Origin: Metarhizium brunneum
Lineage: Eukaryota; Ascomycota; Sordariomycetes; Hypocreales; Clavicipitaceae
Reading direction: 5' to 3'
NCBI RefSeq assembly: GCF_013426205.1
Contig: NC_089423.1
Span: forward strand, 5,394,001-5,458,000
Length of the DNA stretch: 64,000 nucleotides
Under the pieces are notes generated by a model. It did not search any database. It saw only the letters and a program-made list of their open reading frames with translations, and was not told the DNA's origin. Numbering within the stretch: position 1 is the first letter of the stretch; every line of letters starts with the position of its first letter. This document shows, in pieces, positions 1 through 10,500 of this stretch. A program made the position numbers and the translations under genes.

Positions 1-2148
1 CAAGTCTACTAGATTTGTCCTAGACAAGGTCACGACTAGATTATTTATATCTCAAGCGCATTGCCGTCCTCGTTATACGTAACAACGTATAAGCATATCC
101 TTAGGCATAACTTCTCGTTCTATATAGCTCATGTATTAATATAATACTATTACCCTGGGTGGGCTATTAGCGGTTGCATCTATATTGCAATATACCTATC
201 ACTTATTACAACATGTCAGCTTGCTTTTCGCTTCAAACCATGGGTGTGCTTTCATGGTATACTGAACGGTTTATTCGGAAATTATATGGCGTCTTTTTCC
301 TAGCACCCCTACAAAGGTTCGCTGTAGAAAATTATGGGATAATAAAGGCAGCTGCTGTAACGGGCTGGGCCGTTGAGATGCAATCGGCTGACGCCAATAC
401 AATAACGCCACCAAATAAAGGTCTCATAATTTGCCCCTGAATATAAATTATGTAAATAGGTAGCTAGCTTATTAAGAGCTTTTAGTTCTTCTCTTCTATA
501 ATATAATTAATTTGTTAGTTTGTAATACGCTTCTGGCTGAATAAGCCCCGTGCCCTTATAGCTGCTTCATGAGTGATTCAAGTCCCGCCTTTCTTTTTAC
601 TTCTTTTGCTTCTGCTTCAATGTAGCTGAAACAACTCGCTCAAGTGCTTCTACATGCGTTCATAGTCTGAACTGATTACACCACCAGACTCTCGAACTTT
701 ACATGCTATACCAATTTGTGCTAGTAACTGACTCGAGCAGTCCCTGCCTTTATTGGGTTTTCATTTACCACTTTGAAAAAGCTCTGGTAAAACGAGTTAT
801 AAACCTTGACCTAGGGTCCAGTATTACGTACAAATATATGGCTTCTTAGTTAGACAGGGCCTTTTTATAGGAGAGGGGTGTATATATGCCTACGGCAGTT
901 AATACTCTTTATCGTCCACGTGAAATTACACTATCGGAAGCTTGGTTCACTGCCAAGTAATAGATCCAACCCTTTAACCTGATTAGTAGGCAAGACGCAA
1001 CTAAAGCCACCCGCGACAGGGCTTACGCATGTAAACTTCTTCTGCACGGTTTGGGCCAGGCTTTCTGACACGCGTCGGCTCATTATTGAGGTTCTGAGTC
1101 GTGCATGCAGAACTCCGACGGAGGAACTCGACGTCCCAAGGCTTGGCAAAAATAAATTTCTAGGGGCTTCCGTCGGAGTTTGATAATCTCGATTCGCCCC
1201 TGCCCCACTTACCCGATGCAGCCATAATGCGGCATAAACAGGTGAGATGGCCAGGTACATCGTGGTCACCAGTGAGAACACGGTACAAGCCATTTGCGCC
1301 CCACAGAATGGCCCGTGCCCATAGTAACAACAGTATTGACAAATACGGAGGAAAGAAAACGGTTTATTGGTGTTCTGGATTCCTGCCTCGGAAGGAACAA
1401 AAAAAAAAAAAAAAGGAGGCCCAGCAGGCAGCCAAGCGAGAGGCAAAAGAAAGGCGACCAAGGAAGGGGTTACCCATGAAAAACGATTCCCCAGAATGCA
1501 GTTTACTACTCTACCACGTTAGAACCTCGAAACGACAAAACTCACCGCTGAGAAGAGTTTGCCGGATAAGGTAGGCAAATATTCAAAAAGAGTAGATCAG
1601 AGTGCGTAAATACCCCCTGTGGTGTCAAATTTATGTAGGTCCCACCCCATTGAGCAAGCCCTCCCGAGTTACCAGATCTCGAAGCCCAAAATGTCGAGTA
1701 ACATGGCCACATTGAGGGTATTATTTCTATTCGTAATCTCTATCCAATTCGATTGTAACCATATTGATGGTTGCATCTTCATCATTTCTGGTCCTGTCCA
1801 CGCCTGCCTCATCATAATTTACGTCGCATTGTGGCCGATTAGTTATGCACTTGTGCACCGATAGTACAGCACTGCTTTTTGGAACTCGAAACTGAGCTCG
1901 GCGCAACGACGGCCCTGATTTTTCAAACTCAAATCTTATTTATGGCGGTGTACAGGTATCACATCAAGAAAGCAGCAATGCAATCATAATGGTTGGTGCA
2001 AAGCGGAACTTGCCACGCTTTGCAGGGCATGTGAAAGGGGATACAATCGCAAAATCAGCCCAGCCCTGCCCAGCTTAGTGGTTTGAATAAGGGGGGCGGA
2101 GTTTCAAGGTATAGTTGACGCGTCCATTTGCCATGCAAGGAATCCGGC
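1..2148. other. AT-rich stretch without a recognisable gene
   Basis: Several short open frames occur on both strands, but none shows a domain, a signal peptide or a credible splice structure. The stretch is rich in A and T at its left end (1-900) and contains a 16-base A run at 1399-1414. It may be decayed repeat DNA, but I could not tie it to a transposon family. I see nothing here that I would annotate as a gene. Confidence 0.5.
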
Positions 2149-2547
2149 TTAACTTACTTTGGGTGTTGATTCAATGGCAGTGGCAACGGCCACGCCGGAT
2201 GGCTTTGAAATCGGTGGGATCCAACCACCCGAAACTGCCAAGTTGGTGAAGCTCGTACATTTACCGGCGCTATTTGTCGTTGTTTCTACGTCTTGAACGA
2301 TGTGCGGTACCGGAACTAGGTCTCCGAGCTCTGTCGCATGTACAGTAGAGTTGCCGCTTGATAAAGCGGCCAACGCATTTGGAATCAACTTGGGGGCTCT
2401 CGCCGCCAAGATGCAATGGGCAGTGTCCTGGATGAACTCCTCCGCACCGCCAGGATAAAATTGCCCAGCCGATCGATCTCCTCTAGTAGAGGAATTTATG
2501 TCATTTATCTTCGATAGACAATTGTATGGCACCCATACGTTGAACAA
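2149..2547 (-). CDS. possible small hypothetical protein (132 aa)
   Basis: An open frame of 132 codons with an ATG start lies about 430 bases upstream of the OpgH-like gene, on the opposite strand. The protein has no evident signal peptide, membrane segment or motif that I recognise. Its composition is protein-like (Ala, Ser, Thr, Val and Pro rich) rather than obviously random, which is the only reason it is listed. It could equally be a chance frame or a fragment of an older gene. No function is proposed. Confidence 0.2.
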   Translation of the reverse strand: MFNVWVPYNCLSKINDINSSTRGDRSAGQFYPGGAEEFIQDTAHCILAARAPKLIPNALAALSSGNSTVHATELGDLVPVPHIVQDVETTTNSAGKCTSFTNLAVSGGWIPPISKPSGVAVATAIESTPKVS

Positions 2548-2910
2548 ACAGTGGCTTAGCCTCTCACATTAGAGCTCTCCAACCTACAGCCGCGGATGCT
2601 GATAGCCACCGTGATGAACTGTCACGTTATGAGATTCATTGGTAACTAAGCAGCTTTCAGTACTGTCAGATCAGCGTTTCAACACCATATTGTAAGATTG
2701 TCGTATCAACTTTGCAACGACTATCGTCGTGTTATGGTGGCATTACGTCGATCTCTGTTGACTCATTAGTCGAAAGTCAGCTAAAATTGACAACACTTGG
2801 CGTTTGAGAGCCAGCCCGGGCTCATAACCTGTCAAAATGATACAGATTATGGAGAGTTAATTGGCCTTGTCTGTTAATCGATGGCCGGACTGGCGATGCT
2901 CACTCAGCAA

Positions 2911-2916
2911 TATAAA
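2911..2916 (+). promoter_or_regulatory. TATA-like element upstream of the OpgH-like gene
   Basis: The hexamer TATAAA lies 65 bases upstream of the chosen ATG at 2981, a spacing possible for a fungal core promoter. There is no independent support such as a mapped transcript start, so it is only a candidate. Confidence 0.25.
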
Positions 2917-2980
2917 GCAAGAGTATCCCTATTAGAATCTTTTTCACGGAACGCAAATCGTGACGAACAGCAACAAGTCT

Positions 2981-4801
2981 ATGCGAAAGATGTACGAGAT
3001 GAGCAATAACAGCTTTACACCCATTCAAATGGCGGGCATGCCGCTACTCCAACGCCGTTTGCTGGTAGCCGCTCTTAATATTGGTACAATAGTCTACCTT
3101 TTGTGGACCACATTCACCATGTTCAGACCAGGCGGCATCACCTTGCTGGAGGCTTTCATCTTGTTCTGCGCCTCCATCTCCACTCCTCCCCATGTCATAT
3201 ACTTCTGGAACTGCATCATCGGTTTATGCGTTGATGCTTTTGGCAACCCAGAAAAGTCCATCTACCCCTACTTTGACGCCAAAGGTCCCCTCCCAGAAAT
3301 TACCTCCCAAACAGCCCTCGTTATCTGCCTGTGTAATGAAGACCCGGCCCCGATCCTCAGCCGCCTCCACGCTATGCGTCAAAGCCTGCTCCAAACCGGG
3401 CGCCTTGAGTACTTTCGCTTCATCATTCTCAGCGACACCAGCCGTCCGGATGTAATGGAGATGGAAGATAAAGGGTTCGCCGACCTTGCAAAAAGCCTCG
3501 GCGTGGGCATGTCGCGAGCGCCCCTGTACCGGCGCCGCATCAAGAATACGGGCTACAAGGCTGGGAACATCAAGGACTATGTGGATAACCACTCGGAAGG
3601 CGACGACTTGTTCGTTACGCTCGACTCGGACAGCGCCATGGGTGGAGACGTGCTGGTTCGTCTGGTCTCCAGCATGGAGAAACACGCGCAAATTGGCTTG
3701 CTGCAAACCCAATTCGCCGGCATGCCAGCCGTCAGCACCTTTACCCGTCTCTGGCAGTTTGGCCTGCGCCACAGCGTGCCTGTCCAAAACGTGGGGAGCA
3801 ACTGGTGGGTCAGCGACTGTGCGTTTTACTGGGGCCACAACGCCATTATCCGCACCAGGGCCTTCCACAAGCACTGCATGCTCCCCGTTCTTGCTGGAAA
3901 GCCGCCGCTGGGCGGACACATCCTCAGCCACGACGTCATGGAAGGCATCTTCATGCGCCGCGCCGGGTATGAAGTCCGCATGATCCCCTTGGAAACCGAA
4001 AGCTACGAGACCAACCCGCCGACCCTTCTCGATTTCTTGCGCCGTGAACACCGATGGTGTCAGGGCACCATGCAGTACTGGTTCTTGCTAAAGGAGCCTG
4101 GCCTCAAGTCTGTCAGCCGCTTCCAGGTGTGCCAGATCCTCGCCTCATATCTCGGCCCGGCTTTCGGGCTTCTGTGGAGCTTAGCCGGCATCGCCAATGG
4201 CATGTTGGGTGGATATGCGGCCACCCAATTCGAGTACAGATTCGTGGCGCACCTGATTATGATTGGCATCTGGCTACTACCTAAAATCGCCTGCATCTGT
4301 GCCTCCTTTGATCGCTACGGTAGCGGCTTCCGCTATGCCGTCTCCCTCTTGCTAGAAATTATCCTGATGCAGCTTATCTGGCACGTCGTCAGCGTAGCCA
4401 TCACAGTCTTCTTCTTCGGCCTCGTCAGCGGCAAGTCCATTCGCTGGGACGGCCAGAACCGCGACCGGCTTGGCCTCGGCTGGCGAGAAAGCTTCCGTGT
4501 CCTTTGGCCGCAAACTCTCGTCGGCTTTGGCATTGCCGGCCTGCTCGCCCTTGAGGATAACGTCACATGGCTATGGGCTCTCCCTTTCGTTACTGGCCTC
4601 TGCCTGGCCACGCCATTTGCTGTCATCACTGCATCGCCGCGTCTCAGCCAGATCATCACCCGCCTGCGTCTCTTTCTGGCTCCAGAAGAGGCCAAACTTC
4701 CGCCGCTCTTGTCTGTGCTAGTCGCACCGGAAATTATTTACGCCTTCAAGGCCGCGGCCACTCGAAGACTTGGATCAAAAGCTATACTCGAAAAAAATTG
4801 A
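2981..4801 (+). CDS. OpgH/MdoH-type membrane glucosyltransferase (GT2), bacterial-like
   Basis: This is a 606-residue intronless protein. In bacteria OpgH uses UDP-glucose at the inner membrane to build and export the linear beta-glucan backbone of osmoregulated periplasmic glucans. Visible here are two N-terminal membrane segments (about residues 25-47 and 53-85) and a cytosolic GT2 domain. The domain contains NTGYKAGNI (about 189-197), the DxD motif in TLDSDSAM (D215, D217), a conserved SHD (D318) and RREHRWCQG (W359). A C-terminal membrane region with several hydrophobic helices follows. The stretch YWGHNAIIRTRAF and the phrase PPLGGHILSHD are typical of OpgH rather than of fungal chitin or cellulose synthases. 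I chose the ATG at 2981; an in-frame GTG lies at 2960. Bacterial partners such as OpgG are absent from the window. The family call is strong; the substrate and role in a fungus are unknown. Confidence 0.85.
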   Translation: MRKMYEMSNNSFTPIQMAGMPLLQRRLLVAALNIGTIVYLLWTTFTMFRPGGITLLEAFILFCASISTPPHVIYFWNCIIGLCVDAFGNPEKSIYPYFDAKGPLPEITSQTALVICLCNEDPAPILSRLHAMRQSLLQTGRLEYFRFIILSDTSRPDVMEMEDKGFADLAKSLGVGMSRAPLYRRRIKNTGYKAGNIKDYVDNHSEGDDLFVTLDSDSAMGGDVLVRLVSSMEKHAQIGLLQTQFAGMPAVSTFTRLWQFGLRHSVPVQNVGSNWWVSDCAFYWGHNAIIRTRAFHKHCMLPVLAGKPPLGGHILSHDVMEGIFMRRAGYEVRMIPLETESYETNPPTLLDFLRREHRWCQGTMQYWFLLKEPGLKSVSRFQVCQILASYLGPAFGLLWSLAGIANGMLGGYAATQFEYRFVAHLIMIGIWLLPKIACICASFDRYGSGFRYAVSLLLEIILMQLIWHVVSVAITVFFFGLVSGKSIRWDGQNRDRLGLGWRESFRVLWPQTLVGFGIAGLLALEDNVTWLWALPFVTGLCLATPFAVITASPRLSQIITRLRLFLAPEEAKLPPLLSVLVAPEIIYAFKAAATRRLGSKAILEKN

Positions 4802-5183
4802 GACTAGATCCAACTACCAAAACAGGGTTAAACCTTTTTATTATTATACTAAAATACTTTTATAGCTTATATAAATTAAACGCTAAACTTTTTTTAATTC
4901 TAGATTTATATATTATATTATTGAGTCGTCGACGAGCTATGAGAACTGTCGCGGCTCAGGCACTGAGAGTGGTCTTGACGATCCCATGAGCTGGCTATAG
5001 TACGTAACCCCCCCTTTTTTTTTTTCCCCCTGTCTCTCTGTCTCCAGTTACCATGATTTTTGAAACGTGGTTGGCTAACCAAGAGGTGGGCACGTGAACA
5101 GTGACAAGTACACAGCTGGAAAGTCACATGCAAGATCATTGCAAACGAACAGGAGGACTCTTCCTCAAGTCTACGCCTAGAGA
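4802..5183. other. intergenic gap
   Basis: The first part (4830-4920) is strongly AT-rich. A pyrimidine run lies at about 5009-5040. No gene is visible. The sequence just before 5181 could serve as an intron acceptor for the broken gene that follows. Confidence 0.4.
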
Positions 5184-6098
5184 TCCAACCTCCCCAATAG
5201 TGCGAGTTCATACGTCAATGTAAAGAGAAAGGTGGATCATTTCAATTGGAATTCCGGTGGCTACGAGGATGTCATCAAGAAAGGTCTGGAGGGAGGGCTG
5301 CGCTCCGGAATCGACGGCATGATTGAGAGTATCAAGAATAAGCTTAAGACGGCTGGACGACTGACCTACCCCGGCGGTGCCGCCTTGGATTTCCAGAAGC
5401 CTCTACATAGCGATATGGCGATTTGAATGTTGCTGTCAAGATGAGGCTGTATGTTTCCCTCCTTCCCTTTTCCCTCTTGCCTACAGCCTCTTCTCGGAGT
5501 TACTGACCCTGTGTGTGCCGCGTAACAGGCTCAAAGCCGATGGTCGCATCAAAGTACCAGATGCAAACGACAACGGCGGCAACCGCATGTCCATAGCCAG
5601 CAACAGCGTAGCATCACGGGCTGCCGTGGCTAACACGGGCATAGCAGCCTTAGCCATCTCTGACATGCCACTCTTGAATCCCGACTTCCGCGGACCCGCC
5701 ATCTCCTCGCATAAGCTGACTTGGACCACACGCTCATCCAAGGACCTGGGTATCGACGGGAAGCTGACTTTGACGGTACGGGGTAGCAACGACACCTCCA
5801 AGACTGTGAGCCTGGCGGCTTGTGTGCTTCGCTTCAATGTTGGGGAGGATGAGGACAAGGGGTGCTGTTTAGGGTTGGGAGTAAGTTTCAGTATCGTAGT
5901 GGTGGTCCACTTGTCCCTCAGGAAGTTGAGGGGGAGAAGAAGGAGGAACAAGACGATGAGCCCAAGCCGGAGGATACTGTGACACTCACTTGGTCCCCCG
6001 ACGTGTACACGACCACCGCGACCATCAACAGCCCCAAGGACACGCCAGTGGTATTGCCAGGACCAAACCCGGCACAGGAGCCTACCGTCGTCCCATAG
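5184..6098 (+). pseudogene. broken gene of unknown function, two frame changes and one intron
   Basis: Protein-like coding sequence runs through this stretch but changes frame. The first part has no ATG in frame after a stop at 5178-5180, so its 5' end is missing or lies in an upstream exon. The frame closes at a TGA at 5424-5426, while the next frame reads on sensibly from about 5420. A well-formed intron (5449-5528, GTATGT donor, CAG acceptor) then leads into a third frame that stays open to 5979. A second change at about 5850-5880 moves to the frame ending at 6098. The tail is rich in Glu, Lys, Pro and Thr. I do not recognise the family. It may be a decayed gene, or an intact one damaged by base-calling errors, although neighbouring conserved genes show no such breaks. 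Confidence 0.45.
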
Positions 6099-6113
6099 GA
6101 GATTAAAGTCCAA

Positions 6114-7566
6114 AGTAGTGGCTTCTAGGGTGAGGCCATGAACGTCCCACCCAGGGCGTGGTTCCAGTTAGACATCACTGGCGCCCCTGCCGTGCCTAAA
6201 AGTGGCCCCAAGTTAGTAAGGGTGAATAAGATAACGCAGGATATAGCCGGGAAGATTATTACGGAGTAGGAGAAGGAGCACCAGGTTGTGTGGTATAGGT
6301 GAGGGGGTACTGCTTTGGTAGTTGGTAGGCCGGAAAGGACTGATGATCTAGGTAGGTAGGTAGGTACTAGGTAGGTACGTGTAAGGCGAGTATCGTCATA
6401 CGCAGGCAGTAGGTAGTATAACACGAGAAAGTTTGCAAGGATATCACTGGTAGTAGACAGTTTGAGGCCACATCGTGATGGAAGTAAGGCAGCATCAAGC
6501 GGACATGCCTCGATGCAGCATCCGTAGGCGCCGCGGATGCGTATACCCGACTGCCACCCCCTCACTCTTACCTCTTTCCCACGTCCGATATGCACTTGAG
6601 CACGCACCAGTTCATAATTGCATTGTCCAATAAACCAATGGGTTCCAGAAAAAGCAGTGATGGAATGAGAAGATGTGTTTCTGGCCAGCTGAAGGGAAAA
6701 GGGGGTGAGGGGGGAGACTCCTCCTGGGCTACGGGATAGTCTCTGATCCATTTTCATCGCTTAGTTACTAGAGGACGGACTGCGGCAGCAGCCTTAGCGA
6801 GAGCGCGAGAGAATTCTAACGAGGAAAACCAAGGGTTCGCCATTATGGCCACGGCCACTGCCTAACACTCCCGCTGATGGGATAAGGGTTGTAAAGGAGA
6901 GCGCTTACCTGGGCCACGGCAAACCATGCTTATTTATATTAGGTTGCGGCCTTGGGGGAGCTGATATCATGCTAGATAAACTGTAGAAGGATTAATACTT
7001 AAAAGGAATAGTTAGACACTTGTACTATGTTCTGGGGATAACCTACCTCCTCCGCCGGGGTAGGTAAGCCGCCTCCTGAGAGTGAGCCTAATAGCTTTAC
7101 TGGCGAGGTCTTATAAGAAGAGCTGGGTGAAGCTCATTTGTGGTTTGGATTTGTATATAGTTTAGCTTAGCACGTCCTTTGCCCTAATATGGGACCTGAG
7201 CGACCAAGATTGCTGGACGGAAAATACAATTAATTAATTCATCTTTTGGTCGTGTGACTCGTGTCGCTTCTTAATAGCAAGCTGAAAATGAGTCCTGAAA
7301 GAGAAATAGAGTGATGGTTATTGTATTAATTAGAGGAAGAATCTGTTATGGAGGTATTAGATGAGTGATTACTAGTACTTGGGGTCCTTTTCTGAATGTT
7401 GACTTTGACGTGAGGAGGAGTGCCGGCCTGCTTATTGGGAAATCGCTACCCTGCACTTTCGCACCTTCCCACTCCCTTGCACAAACCCCCAATACGAACA
7501 AGAAAAATAAGAAAAAAGATAAAAAAGATAAAACAAACACACACACATGAAAAAAAAAAACGAAAA
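6114..7566. other. intergenic gap upstream of the TcA-like locus
   Basis: No gene is recognised. A minus-strand open frame of 210 codons (6757-6125) shows no domain and contains the TAGG repeat, so I do not accept it. The last 70 bases (about 7495-7566) are very A-rich, like a 5' leader, and include an upstream ATG at 7548 in a different frame from the chosen start. Confidence 0.4.
6349..6377. repeat. TAGG short tandem repeat
   Basis: Consecutive TAGG units, interrupted once by TAC, form a simple repeat of about 29 bases. Similar TAGGTAC-type sequence recurs at 32631-32660 and 58031-58137. Confidence 0.8.
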
Positions 7567-10500
7567 ATGGAGGACTTTTACGAAACCCTCCGACTGGACG
7601 ACGCAATCACTTCGTCCATCCGAGAGAACGTCGGAACCGGTCTCTGCCGTCCCTCTGGCCTCTGCCGTCGGAGCGACCCTCTCCTCCGAGCTCTCGTCTC
7701 CAAACGCCTCCAATTCGCGATCGACATTATCGACATTTGCAAGGATGATCGGGAACTCTACCTTCCCATCCTCCAGGACGAATCTCTCAGCACACTCAAC
7801 GACGTGGCTTTGAAGTACTACAGCCCCCCCGACGACAGTGACACCACAACCCAACAAATATCCAAAGCCGTACGCCCGGGTCCTCTCTATCGGGCCCCAA
7901 CGACCATCCTCGGCGCCCTCTCCAACTCCGGAATCCTGACTATCCAACCTCCCGCCGCAAATACTGCCCTCCGCGAGCTCCTAACCCTCCACGCCAACAC
8001 CGGCAATGGCGGTAACACAACACATCCCACCTTTAGCCAATTCACTTCCACATCAGCCTACAAGTCCAATCTATCATCCCTTACCACCGGCGATGCCACA
8101 GCAGTCCAAAAAACCCTAACCTCCCTCCTCCGTCTGCACGCCCTAGTCACAGACGCAGAAGACCTACCCGCTCTCCTCGATGCCGGCTTCACATCCGCCA
8201 GCTCCATAGCCCTAGCATCCCAATCTGACTTTACTAACCGTCTCTCCTCCTCTGCCCTCAGCAACGCCAAACTCGCAGCCATACACCGCGAAGCACAACG
8301 CATCGACACACGCAGTGACGCCATTTGGGCCGATATTGTCCGCTCCCGCCGTGAGATCCCAGTCCTTGCCGTAACGGATATAAAATATGGCAAAGATTAC
8401 CCTGAGACGGACCATGTACAAGTCAACCTCGACACACTCTTCCGCGACCTAGACAGCGTGACCGCTGATGAGAGTACCTCTGTCTTGGGCCCGGCGTCAT
8501 ACCTCGTCGATCTCATGCAGCTCCTCTGCGGTGTATTCATCGGGACTTGTGAAAAGGGAAGGATGCCAAGACCATGTTGGATATCTTCTTGCATCGGAGG
8601 CCTGATGTGGCGGAGATGCAGTTGAGACGGCGGTTACGTATCAGGAGACGGCTGTCGAAGTTATGGGAAATTATCTTGAGAAGGAACTTGGTGTGGATGA
8701 CGGGGGGGTATACAGCTGTTGCGGAGAGGATTGCGCCTATGACCCTATGGGGATTTTTCCTTATAACAATGCTATGGGGATTACAAGGGCTGTGTTGTCA
8801 CGGTATGAGCTGCTGAGGCGGTTTCAGACTGATGGGGATCTGGTACATCGAGCTTTTCCTAGCTTGCCGGCGTCAAAGGAAGGGGATTATCTGGCTGCGG
8901 CACATGCTACGCATGGGAGACGATTGGCTGCTGAGGCACTCGGCTTGCAACCGTTGGACTTTGAGTCTATCACCCAGGAGGGTATTTACACGCACGACTT
9001 TGTCACTTTTCTTCAACAGCAGCATCCGGACCTGGCTTCCAAGACCTATGATCAGGCGGTGGGACTGTCCTTGGCGGGAGAGTACTCGGGTTATGAAGCG
9101 GATGACCTGAAAGTGGCAGCATCATCGCCTGATGATGGATCGAAATCCGGAATACCAACTTGGAAGATGATTAATCCGGCGTCGACTATGAGCCTTCGAC
9201 TGGTCAAGACCCAGCTTCTGCCAAGATCTGGTCTCACACCTTTGGAGCTGAATATGATTCTCAAGACTCGATACTTGAGCAATCGCCTCGTGGTCACACT
9301 GGAGAAGACGGCCACCGAGACCATCGACGATAAGCCAGTCACATAGCAGAAATTGAGCGACAAATCGGAGGATATGCGTCTACAAGAGTCGTCGATGATC
9401 GGTCGCTGTGATGAATCAGCCAGATTATCTCGCCGTACATCACTCGATCTCCAATCCTTCATCCGTCTTCGAAACATCCTTGGCTGGTCCATCGAGACAA
9501 CAGATGCAGCTACAGCCGCCCTCGCCCATCGAGAAGTCATCTATCCCAGCGATACAACCCAACATCACGTATTGGATGGAGACTTTATCCAATGTCCAGC
9601 CGCAGTGCAGGAATTATCCATCAAGACTAGTATCACCGTCGTCGAGCTGTTTCCCTTCTGGGGCCTCATGTACGCACAATTTTCTAATTCTCTCTATGCG
9701 CGACTGTTTCTGCGCAGCGGGTTGGTCAAATTGTATCCGTCCTTGGCGTTTGTGGATGGAGATGGACAGACGGATGCTACGTTTGGGAAGAATAAGGGTG
9801 CTGTGTTGCGGGCGTTGGGTATGACGCAGGATGATCAGGTTGTGTTCATGGGGATTATTGGGTTCGATTCCAACACGCCCTGGACGCTTGATGGGATTTC
9901 CAGGCTGTATAGTCATCAGCAGCTGTACAAGATGCTTCATCTGCCGGTGAAGAGGTATGCGGATTGGTGGAGGGTTGTTTGCCAGAAGGGGGGTGTTGAT
10001 CCTTTTACTGATCCGCAGAGTGCGTTGAAGGTATTGGATTTGTGGTTGTATTTGCCAGAAGGGATTGAGTGAAGCCAGCAAGCGCTTGATTTGATTATTT
10101 TCTTGGAAGAAGAGGAGGGGGGGAGTTGGATGAGCATGATTTGAGTGCTGTGGCTGGGATCGTTGAGGGAGTGGCGGGTGTTGAGGGGGAGTTTGCTTTG
10201 GTTTTGCGTGGTGGAGGGGAAGGAGCTGGAGATGTTCAGGTGTATAGTAGCGAGAGTTTGTTGGCTATGTGTTCGAGAATGTTGAGTCCCTCTGTTGCGA
10301 AGGACGTGGTTGATGTGGTTGAGGGGACAGCAAGTATGTTTTCACCATCACTCATCGTCCTTGGTTGTTGAGTTACTTTACTAATTCTCTTCTAGGCATC
10401 ACTATAACGAACAACAGCATAACCATTAGCGTGCTTGCTCAGACCTTCCGTCTTAACGTATCAGACGTCATCGTCGCCTTTAAAGAGCTAGTCCCAGACT

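Noticed and set aside
931..1461. 176-codon minus-strand open frame with a Phe run
   Set aside because: The Phe run is only the complement of the A run at 1399-1414; nothing else supports a protein.
3224..4051. 275-codon minus-strand open frame
   Set aside because: It lies wholly antisense to the OpgH-like gene and has no motif; it is a by-product of GC-rich codon use.
6125..6757. 210-codon minus-strand open frame
   Set aside because: It reads through the TAGG repeat and has no domain, signal or splice support.
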